Assembly: GCF_000242255.2 (NCBI RefSeq)
Contig: NC_017033.1
Span: forward strand, 62,001 to 126,000
Source of the DNA: Frateuria aurantia DSM 6220
GTDB taxonomy: Bacteria; Pseudomonadota; Gammaproteobacteria; Xanthomonadales; Rhodanobacteraceae
Length of the DNA: 64,000 bases
Direction: 5' to 3'
Below, piece by piece: positions 17,862 through 25,978 of the stretch. Under the pieces are notes generated by a model, which was given only the letters and a program-made list of their open reading frames with translations, was not told the DNA's origin and ran no database searches. The translations under genes were made by a program, and so were the position numbers. Position 1 is the first letter of the stretch. The number at the start of each line of letters is the position of its first letter.

Positions 17862-19232
17862 ATGAAACCCCGTTCATTGATGTTGGCTCTGGCGATGGCT
17901 CTGGCCGGCGCGTCGGCTGCACAGGCGCAGCAGGGCCAGGTGGTGGCACTCACCGGTGCCGAAGTGATTGACGGTACCGGATCGGCGCCCTTGCATGATG
18001 CCACCGTGCTGATCGAGAACGGCCTGATCCGCCAGGTCGGTCCGGCGGTCGATGTGAAAATCCCGGATGATGCCTGGCACATCGACTATCACGGCAAGAC
18101 CGTGCTGCCGGGGCTGATCAGCGATCACTCACATCTGGGACTGGTTTCCGGTACCACCGCCGATCCCGCGGCCGATTACACTACGGAAAACATCAGGCGG
18201 CAGTTGCACCAGTACGTGGCCTACGGGGTGACCACGGTGACCTCGCTGGGGGTCAACCGTCCCTTGTTCTACGATCTGCAGAAACAGTTGCATGCCGGGA
18301 CGCTGGCCGGTGCTGACATCTTCGGTGCCGATGCCGGCATCGGGGTGCCGGACGGCGCTCCGCCGTTCGGCCATGTCGCGCCGGACCAACTGTTCCGGCC
18401 GGCGACCGTCGAGCAGGCCAGGGCGGCCGTGAAGACCATGGCGGCGAGACATCCCAGTTTTATCAAGGTCTGGGTCGACGACTTCCATGGCGCGGTGAAG
18501 GTCAAGATGGATCCGGCCATCTACAAGGCCGTGATCGATGAAGCCCATCGGCACGGCATCAGAGTGGCGGCCCATGTCTATTATCTGGCCGACGCCAAGC
18601 GGCTGGTGGCCGATGGAGTCGATGTACTGGCCCATGGCATTCGCGACGTGCCGGTCGACGCGGCCTTCGTCAAGGCGGCCAAGGCGCATGGCATCTGGTA
18701 CATCCCGACATTGGATCTGGACGAGAGTTTCTATCTGTTCGCCCAGGACCAGGCCCTGTTGCAGACGCCGCTGCTGGCCCATGCCTTGTCACCCGAATTG
18801 AAGGCCCAGTTCGAAAATCCCGGCTGGCGAGCCAAGGTACTGGCCGATGCCAAGGGGGTTGCCGTCGACAAGCAGGCATTGGCCGTCAATATGCGCAATC
18901 TTCAGTTGTTGCATGATGCTGGTGTGAAGATCGGCTTCGGCACGGACTCGGGGGCCACGCCGCTGCGGATTCCGGGTTTTGCCGAGCATCGCGAGCTGGC
19001 CTTGAACGTGCAGGCCGGACTCTCGCCGCTGCAGACGATCCGTCTCGCCACGGGTCAGGCGGCGGCTTTGCTCGGTCTGTCCGACAGGGGCGTGATCGCT
19101 CCTGGCAAGCGGGCCGACCTGCTGGTGGTCGATGGCGATCCTGCCGCCGACATCCATGCCCTGGACCAGATCGATGCGGTCTGGCAGCGGGGCAAGCCTG
19201 TCGCCGCCAACCTGCAGTCCTATGCTCCATGA
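17862..19232 (+). CDS. Secreted amidohydrolase (imidazolonepropionase-like)
   Basis: A 456-residue metal-dependent hydrolase with a signal peptide (MLALAMALAGASAAQA). Metal-site motifs of the amidohydrolase superfamily are present: SDHSHLG after LPGLI, a candidate bridging Lys in SFIKVWVD, RVAAHVYY, VLAHGI and GFGTDSGAT. The substrate of this exported subgroup is unknown; members have been assigned as peptidases, amidases or ring-opening hydrolases. GAGG lies 7 bases before the ATG. The stop overlaps the next gene by 4 bases, implying co-translation. Confidence 0.78.
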   Translation: MKPRSLMLALAMALAGASAAQAQQGQVVALTGAEVIDGTGSAPLHDATVLIENGLIRQVGPAVDVKIPDDAWHIDYHGKTVLPGLISDHSHLGLVSGTTADPAADYTTENIRRQLHQYVAYGVTTVTSLGVNRPLFYDLQKQLHAGTLAGADIFGADAGIGVPDGAPPFGHVAPDQLFRPATVEQARAAVKTMAARHPSFIKVWVDDFHGAVKVKMDPAIYKAVIDEAHRHGIRVAAHVYYLADAKRLVADGVDVLAHGIRDVPVDAAFVKAAKAHGIWYIPTLDLDESFYLFAQDQALLQTPLLAHALSPELKAQFENPGWRAKVLADAKGVAVDKQALAVNMRNLQLLHDAGVKIGFGTDSGATPLRIPGFAEHRELALNVQAGLSPLQTIRLATGQAAALLGLSDRGVIAPGKRADLLVVDGDPAADIHALDQIDAVWQRGKPVAANLQSYAP

Positions 19233-19795
19233 TTGGCCGATATCTGCGACTGATGGTGCTTGGCGGACTGCCGTTGCTGGCGGCCTGTGTTCACCAGATC
19301 CGGCCGGACCATCCGTCCTCCGTGGTCGAGGGGCGGGCTTCCTACCGTGAACAGGCGCAAGCCGGAGGAGGCACCGCCCGCTACTCGCTGGCTCTGGGAG
19401 AAAGCGCGATCCAGCCGGTGGCGCAGATTCAGGTGGCGCCACGCTATCCGGTGATGCTGATTCCCTTGCATCTGCCAGCCAGGGACATCCCGGCCCAGCT
19501 GGCGGTGGACGGCAACGGTCATGTCTACAACGTCATCGTGCCCGGCGAGGCCACGGCGGATCCTGCGCTTCAGGCCTTTGTCGCCGCGATCCGCACGGCG
19601 GTGGCGCAATGGCGGTTCTCGCCGCTTATCATCCAGCACATGGCCGCGGATGCCGACGGCAACAGCCATGTGGTGGATCAGAGCCGACCGCCCTTCAGCC
19701 AGTTCTATGTCTTTCATTTCGAGCTGAAAAATGGTGTCCCGGTCAGTGGCAGTGTCGCGCGGGCTGCTGTCGATACCGAGGCCGTGCGGCCATGA
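19229..19795 (+). CDS. Lipoprotein with a TonB-C-terminal-like domain
   Basis: A 188-residue protein with a lipoprotein signal (LGGLPLLAACVH). The second half resembles the TonB C-terminal fold: LAVDGNGHVYNVIV, then DPALQAFVAAIRTAVAQWRFSP, where the WRFSP ending is typical. It lacks the membrane anchor and proline-rich spacer of a real TonB. It overlaps the amidohydrolase stop (ATGA), so the two probably work together. Function unknown. Confidence 0.6.
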   Translation: MIGRYLRLMVLGGLPLLAACVHQIRPDHPSSVVEGRASYREQAQAGGGTARYSLALGESAIQPVAQIQVAPRYPVMLIPLHLPARDIPAQLAVDGNGHVYNVIVPGEATADPALQAFVAAIRTAVAQWRFSPLIIQHMAADADGNSHVVDQSRPPFSQFYVFHFELKNGVPVSGSVARAAVDTEAVRP

Positions 19796-19884
19796 TGTCG
19801 CTCATGTCGCGATAAGCCGGGCCCTCCGGCCGGGGAGCTGGGCTGGTATCCTGCGACTCCCTCCATGTTGTATCTGGTATCAGG

Positions 19885-21252
19885 ATGACCACCTCCCCTC
19901 TGCATGTCGTGATCCTCGCCGCGGGCGAGGGCAAGCGGATGAAATCCCGTCAGCCCAAGGTGCTGATGCCTCTCGCCGGGCGCCCGATGCTGGCCCATGT
20001 GCTGGCCACTGCCAGGCAGCTCGAGCCTGAGGGCATCCATGTGGTTTACGGCCATCTCGGCGAGCAGTTGCGTGAAGCCATGGCCGATCAGAGCGACTTG
20101 CAGTGGGTCTTGCAGCGCGAGCGGCTGGGGACCGGCCATGCCGTGATCCAGGCCTTGGCCGGGGTGCCCGCTGCCGCCCGGGTGCTGGTCTTGTATGGCG
20201 ATGTGCCTCTGGTCCGGGCCGGCACCCTGCATGAGCTGATCGCCGATGCTTCGCTGGGCGTGCTGGCGGTGGAACAGGACGATCCTTCCGGTTATGGCCG
20301 CATTCTGCGTGACGCTGACGGAAAGGTCAGGGCCATCGTCGAACAGAAGGATGCCAATGCCGAGGAGCAGGCGATCCGGCTGGTCAATACCGGCATGCTG
20401 TCGGCGCCGGCCGGCGACCTGCGTGAATGGACGTCCCGTCTGCGCACCGACAATGCCCAGGGCGAATATTACCTGACCGACATCTTCGCGATGGCCCATG
20501 CCCAGGGTCAGGGCGCGCGCTGCGTCTTGTGCGCTGACCGTGGCGAAGCCGCCGGTGCCAACGATCCCTGGCAGCTGGCCGAGCTGGAAGCGCTGTTCCG
20601 TCAGCGTGCGGCGCGCGAACTGGCGGCCCGCGGTGTGCGCATGGCCGATCCGGCAAGGATCGATATCCGGGGCGAGGTGATCACGGGCGTTGACGTCGAG
20701 CTGGACGCCAACGTGATTCTGGAAGGCCGGGTCGAGCTGGGTGACGATGTCCAGATCGGCCCGTTCTGCCGGCTGGAGAACGTCCGCCTGGCCGCCGGTA
20801 CCGTGGTGCAGGCACACAGTGATCTCAGCGGGGTGGTCACCGAAGGGGCCTGCACCATCGGGCCGTTCGCACGGCTGCGGCCTGGCACCGAGCTGGCGGC
20901 AGGCGTGCATATCGGCAATTTCGTCGAAACCAAGAAGACCCGCATCGGCGAAGGATCGAAGGCCAATCATCTGAGTTATCTCGGTGATGCCCAGATCGGT
21001 GCCGGCGTGAATATCGGTGCCGGCACCATCACCTGCAACTACGATGGCGTCAACAAATCCGTGACCCGGATCGAGGACCAGGCCTTTGTCGGTTCCAACA
21101 GTTCGCTGGTGGCGCCGGTGACGGTCGGTGCCGGTGCCACCATCGGTGCCGGCTCGGTGATCACCGGGGATGCGCCGGCGGGCGAGCTGACCCTGGCCCG
21201 CTCCCGGCAGACCACCCGTATCGGCTGGCAGCGGCCGCAGAAACGCTCTTGA
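19885..21252 (+). CDS. glmU: Bifunctional N-acetylglucosamine-1-phosphate uridyltransferase / glucosamine-1-phosphate acetyltransferase
   Basis: A 455-residue enzyme making UDP-N-acetylglucosamine for peptidoglycan and LPS. The N-terminal pyrophosphorylase begins [11 protein letters not shown] with the sugar-nucleotide loop and DPSGYGRI. The C-terminal half is a left-handed beta-helix of hexapeptide repeats ([18 protein letters not shown]) carrying the acetyltransferase. Length and both domains are normal. Confidence 0.97.
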   Translation: MTTSPLHVVILAAGEGKRMKSRQPKVLMPLAGRPMLAHVLATARQLEPEGIHVVYGHLGEQLREAMADQSDLQWVLQRERLGTGHAVIQALAGVPAAARVLVLYGDVPLVRAGTLHELIADASLGVLAVEQDDPSGYGRILRDADGKVRAIVEQKDANAEEQAIRLVNTGMLSAPAGDLREWTSRLRTDNAQGEYYLTDIFAMAHAQGQGARCVLCADRGEAAGANDPWQLAELEALFRQRAARELAARGVRMADPARIDIRGEVITGVDVELDANVILEGRVELGDDVQIGPFCRLENVRLAAGTVVQAHSDLSGVVTEGACTIGPFARLRPGTELAAGVHIGNFVETKKTRIGEGSKANHLSYLGDAQIGAGVNIGAGTITCNYDGVNKSVTRIEDQAFVGSNSSLVAPVTVGAGATIGAGSVITGDAPAGELTLARSRQTTRIGWQRPQKRS

Positions 21253-21303
21253 ACGAGCCGGTCAGTGACCGGTTGGATGATTGATTGCAAGGAGACATGC
21301 TGG

Positions 21304-22464
21304 ATGAAACCGAAAACCGCTTATCTTTCCCGCAACAGCCGCTGGGCTCTTGCCATCGCCATGTCGCTAGGCCTGTATGCCCAGGCACAAGCCGCCGAAG
21401 GTATTCAGGTGCAGTCCTGGGGCAGCAGCCGTCATGGCCAGGCCGTCAGCCAGTACACCCTGACCAATGCCGATGGCATGGTGGTGAAGTTCATCAGCTA
21501 TGGCGGCATCCTCACCGACATCGAGGTTCCGGACCGGCACGGCAACAAGGCCAATGTGCTGCTGGGCTTTGCCAATCTCAAGGATTACGAGTCCTACAAC
21601 GGGGATATCCACTTTGGCGCGCTGATCGGCCGTTATGCCAATCGCATCGCCAAGGGGCGATTCAGTCTGGACGGCAAGGACTATCAGCTGGAAATCAACA
21701 ATCCGCCGAATACCTTGCACAGCGGTTTCCATACCTTCGATGACAAGGTCTGGACGGTGAAGCCGCTGCAGCTCAAGGATGCAGTCGGTGCCGAGCTGAG
21801 CTATGTCAGTCCGGACGGCGAAAACGGTTTCCCGGGCAGGCTGACCACCCATGTCCGCTATATTCTGGACAACCACAACGCCCTGCACATCCAGTACCAG
21901 GCCACGACCGACAAGGACACTGTCCTGAACCTGACCAACCACAGCTATTTCAATCTGGGGGGCGAAGGTTCGGGCAGCGTGGAAAACGAGCAGGTACAGA
22001 TCTTCGCTTCGCATTACACGCCGACGGATGCCACCTCGATCCCCACCGGCGAGGTTGCCTCGGTCGCCGGCACACCGCTGGATTTCCGTCAGCCGACGGT
22101 GATTGCCAAAGGCTTGCGTTCTTCGGATCCGCAGTTGGTCTGGGCCCACGGCTATGACAACAATCTGGTGCTGGATCACCCGGTTTCAGCGACTCCAGCC
22201 TTGGCTGCACGCGTCTATGATCCGGCCAGCGGCCGCCAGCTGGAGTTGTTCACGACCCAGCCCGGCCTGCAGTTCTATACGGCCAACGGCTTGAATGGCG
22301 GTGTGGTCGGCAGTACCGGCAAGACCTATCGGCAGGGCGATGCCTTCGCGATGGAGGCCGAGCACTTTCCCGACTCGCCCAACCATCCGCAGTTTCCAAG
22401 CACCGAGCTGAAGCCCGGACAGATCTTCCGGCAGGAAACCGTGCTCAGTTTCTCCACTCGCTGA
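21304..22464 (+). CDS. Secreted aldose 1-epimerase (mutarotase)
   Basis: A 386-residue GalM-family enzyme interconverting alpha and beta anomers of aldoses. It has a signal peptide (SLGLYAQAQA), so it acts in the periplasm. Family motifs: FISYGGILTDIEVPDR, RYANRIAKGRF, NTLHSGFH, TNHSYFNLGG and LQFYTANGL. ATG 21304 has AAGGAG 9 bases upstream, which decides the start over the longer frame from 21265. A periplasmic mutarotase could supply the beta anomer to a glucose dehydrogenase. It ends at a perfect 15-base-pair hairpin. Confidence 0.88.
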   Translation: MKPKTAYLSRNSRWALAIAMSLGLYAQAQAAEGIQVQSWGSSRHGQAVSQYTLTNADGMVVKFISYGGILTDIEVPDRHGNKANVLLGFANLKDYESYNGDIHFGALIGRYANRIAKGRFSLDGKDYQLEINNPPNTLHSGFHTFDDKVWTVKPLQLKDAVGAELSYVSPDGENGFPGRLTTHVRYILDNHNALHIQYQATTDKDTVLNLTNHSYFNLGGEGSGSVENEQVQIFASHYTPTDATSIPTGEVASVAGTPLDFRQPTVIAKGLRSSDPQLVWAHGYDNNLVLDHPVSATPALAARVYDPASGRQLELFTTQPGLQFYTANGLNGGVVGSTGKTYRQGDAFAMEAEHFPDSPNHPQFPSTELKPGQIFRQETVLSFSTR

Positions 22465-22470
22465 GAGTTG

Positions 22471-22506
22471 CTCCGCCGACGAGCCGGGACAGGCTCGTCG
22501 GCGGAG
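22471..22506. terminator. Bidirectional hairpin terminator
   Basis: Perfect 15-base arms (22471-22485 and 22492-22506) around a 6-base loop, between the convergent mutarotase and propeller genes. No T run. Confidence 0.7.
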
Positions 22507-22510
22507 ATGT

Positions 22511-23683
22511 TCAGCGTGGCATCGAGCGGATCGAGTCCGGACCGCCGCGGAGTGAAAGTCGCTGACCGGTATCGTGCAGGCGGCCTGCGTGGATGTCGAA
22601 AACCGCGATCTGGCGGTCCACCGTGTACTGGGCCAGCAGTTGCCTGCTGTCCTGGCTGAACACCACGCCCTGACCACCCGGCCCGGCATCCTGACGATCC
22701 ACTTCCACGGCCTTGCCGCCGGCCAGCCGGAACAGCTGCAGCACGCCATGTTCATGGCGGCCCGGATTGCCGGTGGGCAGCTGACTGCCATTCATGCTCA
22801 GCACGGCAATCCACTGTCCGTCCGGCGAGATGGCGACGCCTTCCGGCAGGGATGGTGTGGGCAGGTATTGCACCGTGCGGAAAGGCAGATGCGAGACATC
22901 GATCAGCGAGATGGTGTCCAGGTCGCCGGCATCGGCCCAGCCGTGGTTGGCCAGTCCGGCCAGCCCGACATTGCCGGCAACCGCCCAGTGGCCGTCCGAG
23001 GAAACATCGACCGCATAGGGTGCCACGCCGGTACTGACATGCTGATGCCGATCGCTGACCCGGTCATGATCGATGCCCAGCACGGCCAGTCCCTGTTCAT
23101 CGCGCAGGGCGACCAAGGCCGATGTGCCGTCATGAGTGAAACTCACTCCGGCCAGCCGCCCGGTACTGAGCGGCAGATAGCCCTGCAGTCTGGCCTCATG
23201 GTCGTGGATGGCAACGATGGCGACACTGCCGTTGATCAGGCCGGCCAGCAGCAGATGACCATCGGGGCTGACGGCAAGTCCTTCGGGCTGGGAGGTCAGC
23301 GGGATGCGGCTGACCGGGCCGAATTTCGAGTCGCGCACGGGAATGACCTGAAGGAAGCGTTCGGGGGCTTCATCGTTGTGCTCGGCGTCATAGCGGGCCG
23401 GCGCGGCGACAAAGGCAAACTCGCCATCCGGGGTGATCGCCACGGCCTGCGGAGGCCCGGCGATGGTATGGTCCACCGCGATGCGGTCCAGAATGGCAGG
23501 TCTCGGCCCGGACATGTCGACCAGGGCCAGTTCACCCGGCCCGCCGTCATGGTAGCGGTCATGTCCGCCGACGCGCTGGTAGTCTGCATCGCCCGCGGAT
23601 ACGATCCGGTCGCCGGCCGTCGCGGCGGCAGGAAAGGCAAGCAGGGTGGCCAGACACAGGGCTGGCAGGCTGAGACGTTGCAT
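22511..23683 (-). CDS. Secreted beta-propeller protein (YncE-like)
   Basis: A 390-residue exported protein (signal LPALCLATLLAFPAAATA) built of repeated propeller strands such as PQAVAITPDGEFAFVA, PEGLAVSPDGHLLLAG, PYAVDVSSDGHWAVAG and PEGVAISPDGQWIAVL. The fold is clear but no catalytic residues can be assigned; relatives include YncE and lactonase-like proteins. The start is taken as the ATG that gives a clean signal peptide; an upstream ATG at 23734 would bury it. It is divergent from the pigment cluster. Confidence 0.65.
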   Translation of the reverse strand: MQRLSLPALCLATLLAFPAAATAGDRIVSAGDADYQRVGGHDRYHDGGPGELALVDMSGPRPAILDRIAVDHTIAGPPQAVAITPDGEFAFVAAPARYDAEHNDEAPERFLQVIPVRDSKFGPVSRIPLTSQPEGLAVSPDGHLLLAGLINGSVAIVAIHDHEARLQGYLPLSTGRLAGVSFTHDGTSALVALRDEQGLAVLGIDHDRVSDRHQHVSTGVAPYAVDVSSDGHWAVAGNVGLAGLANHGWADAGDLDTISLIDVSHLPFRTVQYLPTPSLPEGVAISPDGQWIAVLSMNGSQLPTGNPGRHEHGVLQLFRLAGGKAVEVDRQDAGPGGQGVVFSQDSRQLLAQYTVDRQIAVFDIHAGRLHDTGQRLSLRGGPDSIRSMPR

Positions 23684-23880
23684 GGTGTTCCCGATGGGGC
23701 GCGACCTGTCGAGGCCGCAGGCGCGGCAGATCATATACGCAGATGCATGCGGTGTCAGGTCGCATTGACAGTCGTCATGGCTGGCAGCGGTTCATCCGGC
23801 CCTGCTACATTGCCTGTCGCGGCGGGCAGGAGCACCGCATGGACATGACGGCAAGATCAGGTATTTAGGGAAGCAACGGC

Positions 23881-24162
23881 GTGGAACAGACCGCAGCACA
23901 ACAAGAATTGGCAGCCTACATCGTCGAGGCCCTGAATCTGGAAGACATCAGCCCCGGGCAGATCGATCCGCAAGCCCCCCTGCTGGGTGGCCCGCTGGGC
24001 CTGGATTCCATCGATGCACTGGAAATCGCCTTGATGGTGTCACGCCGCTACGGTTTCCAGCTGCGCTCCGATGATCCGCAGAATCGGCAGATCTTCGCCA
24101 GTCTGGGTGATCTTTCCGAATATATCGAGCAGCATCGGCAGACGCCGGCACGGGCTGGATGA
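23881..24162 (+). CDS. Acyl carrier protein of the pigment cluster
   Basis: A 93-residue acyl carrier protein starting with GTG. The phosphopantetheine attachment Ser 43 lies in LGLDSIDALE. It opens a six-gene plus-strand unit with dehydratases, an acyltransferase, a LolA-like protein and an RND exporter, the composition of aryl-polyene and xanthomonadin clusters. It would carry the growing polyene chain. Its stop overlaps the next start by 4 bases. Confidence 0.88.
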   Translation: MEQTAAQQELAAYIVEALNLEDISPGQIDPQAPLLGGPLGLDSIDALEIALMVSRRYGFQLRSDDPQNRQIFASLGDLSEYIEQHRQTPARAG

Positions 24163-24458
24163 CCACTCCGTTTTATCGGCGCGCATGGCGTCTTGATGCA
24201 GATCACCCCTGTCTGCCCGGGCATTTCCCGGGCGCACCCGTGGTTCCCGGCGTGTTGGTGCTGGAGTGGCTGGCGCGTGCTCTGCGGGACAGCCGCGGTT
24301 TGCGCCTGAAGCGGATCAGTCAGGTCAAATATCTGCATCCCTGGCTGCCTGGCCGGGAAGTCGGGCTGCAGCTGGGCGAAGCCGCCACAGGCTTTGTCTT
24401 CGAGCTGCTCGACCAGGGGCAGGTGCTTGCTCGCGGCCGGGCCGAGGCGGAACCGTGA
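24159..24458 (+). CDS. Small hot-dog dehydratase, ApeI/FabZ-like
   Basis: A 99-residue single hot-dog protein. LPGHFPGAPVVPG around His 22 is the FabZ/FabA-type active-site loop. In aryl-polyene clusters such a protein is one of two dehydratases that create the conjugated double bonds on ACP-bound intermediates. It overlaps both neighbours by 4 bases. Confidence 0.75.
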   Translation: MTTPFYRRAWRLDADHPCLPGHFPGAPVVPGVLVLEWLARALRDSRGLRLKRISQVKYLHPWLPGREVGLQLGEAATGFVFELLDQGQVLARGRAEAEP

Positions 24459-25408
24459 GCGGCCAGTGGCAAAGTCGGCCCGAAGCAGGCGGCCGGCTCA
24501 GTCAACGGCTGTTTCTGGCACTGGCCCGAGGTCTGGGGCGGCGGTTCGCCATGGGTATCCTGTGGCTGACATCCCCCTGGTTTGTATGGAGCCGTCGGCC
24601 TGAACGCGAAGCCTCTCGAGCCTATCTGGGCAGGGTGCTGGGCCGGGCGCCTGGCATCCGGCAGCTGCTGAAGCATCACTACTGGTTTTCCATCGGCATT
24701 CTGGACCGGGTGTATCTGCTGTCGGACGGTGACCGCGACTTCCATTTCGAGGTCGAGGGACTGGAGCATCTGACGGCGGCCTTGCAGGAAGGCCGCGGTG
24801 CCTTGCTGTTCGGTGCGCATCTGGGCAGTTTCGAAGCCCTGCGAGCCCTCAGCCGGCGCTATCCGCAGGTGCCGCTGGATATCGTGCTGGACAAGCAGCA
24901 GACACCGGTGCTGACCGAACTGCTTGGACGTCTGGCGCCCGAGCTGGCGGAGCGCATCATCGATGCTTCCGCCGGCGGCACCGCGGTGACACTGGCGATG
25001 GCCGAACGTTGCGCGCAAGGTGACATGGTTGCGATTCTGGCTGATCGCGGCCGGCAGGGAGAGGCCATGCATGCCGTGCCGTTTCTGGGCCAGCCTGCGG
25101 CCTTCCCGGTCGGCCCCTGGTTGCTGGCCGCCAGCCTCAAGGTACCGGTCGTGCTTTGCATCGGGCTGTATCTGGGAGGCAACCGGTACCGGCTGGTGTT
25201 CGAACCCGTCGCCGGGCGTGTCGACATTCCCAGGGCGCGGCGTGCCGAGGCTCTGGATGCATTCATTCGTCATTACGCCGGCCGGCTTGAGCATTTCGTC
25301 CGGCTGGCACCTTACAACTGGTTCAATCTGTATGATTTCTGGGACACTTCGAGCTTGCCTGGGTCTGCTGCTGCTGAGTCCGGCGTGGTTGAGCGCGGCC
25401 ACCGCTGA
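24455..25408 (+). CDS. LpxL/HtrB-like acyltransferase of the pigment cluster
   Basis: A 317-residue member of the lipid A acyltransferase family. FGAHLGSFEALR carries the HX4E catalytic pair (His 122, Glu 127). GTG 24455 overlaps the previous stop (GTGA); the longer open frame upstream lies inside the dehydratase and ACP genes. By analogy with xanthomonadin and aryl-polyene loci it should move the finished polyene acyl chain to its lipid or glycerol-type anchor. The acceptor is inference. Confidence 0.8.
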   Translation: MSGQWQSRPEAGGRLSQRLFLALARGLGRRFAMGILWLTSPWFVWSRRPEREASRAYLGRVLGRAPGIRQLLKHHYWFSIGILDRVYLLSDGDRDFHFEVEGLEHLTAALQEGRGALLFGAHLGSFEALRALSRRYPQVPLDIVLDKQQTPVLTELLGRLAPELAERIIDASAGGTAVTLAMAERCAQGDMVAILADRGRQGEAMHAVPFLGQPAAFPVGPWLLAASLKVPVVLCIGLYLGGNRYRLVFEPVAGRVDIPRARRAEALDAFIRHYAGRLEHFVRLAPYNWFNLYDFWDTSSLPGSAAAESGVVERGHR

Positions 25409-25976
25409 ACCTGCCGTGGCCTCGGTGGTGGCGGGGCTGGCACGACCGGCGCCGGCCCATGTGCCGTTTGCCGAGATTCGTATCCTGCATGTGATGGATC
25501 GCCCCTTGCTGAGTCGCGGCGAGCTGGCCTGGCTGGGCCAGGGGCATCTGCAGCGCAAGGTGCTGCAGCCCCAACCCGGACTGGTGGATATCGCCGGGGA
25601 CCAGGTCACCTTGCTGAGGCAGGGGCGCGCTCCGCGTCACTTCTCGCTGCATCGCGCGCCCGAGCTGCAGTTGATGCTGCAGAGCTTCAGCGCCCTGCTG
25701 GAAGGCGATGCGGTACGCTTGCAGCAGTCGTTCCAGGCCACCTTGCAGTCACGGTCGAAAGGGAGCTGGACCCTGGATCTGGTGCCCCGTGACGAAAACC
25801 TGCGGCGTCAGATGCCGCATATCGCCATGGATGGTGACGGTCGCCAGATCCGCTGCATGCGCATCGAGCAGCCGCACGGCGATCGCAGCATCGAGTTGTT
25901 CGGCACCCTGGCGGACAAGCTCGGTGCATCACCGCAGCTCGATGCACTGCTGCGGCTGTGCCAGTCGGCGGATTGA
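25332..25976 (+). CDS. LolA-like periplasmic carrier protein of the pigment cluster
   Basis: About 214 residues with a signal peptide (LRACLGLLLLSPAWLSAATA). The mature part has a LolA/LolB-like pattern (RGELAWLGQGHLQRKVLQP, ... VTLLRQGR ... SWTLDLVPRD). Such proteins in pigment clusters are thought to carry the polyene lipid across the periplasm. ATG 25332 is the only start that keeps the signal peptide, and it lies 77 bases inside the acyltransferase gene. Two bases separate it from the exporter. Confidence 0.72.
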   Translation: MISGTLRACLGLLLLSPAWLSAATAEPAVASVVAGLARPAPAHVPFAEIRILHVMDRPLLSRGELAWLGQGHLQRKVLQPQPGLVDIAGDQVTLLRQGRAPRHFSLHRAPELQLMLQSFSALLEGDAVRLQQSFQATLQSRSKGSWTLDLVPRDENLRRQMPHIAMDGDGRQIRCMRIEQPHGDRSIELFGTLADKLGASPQLDALLRLCQSAD

Positions 25977-25978
25977 CG

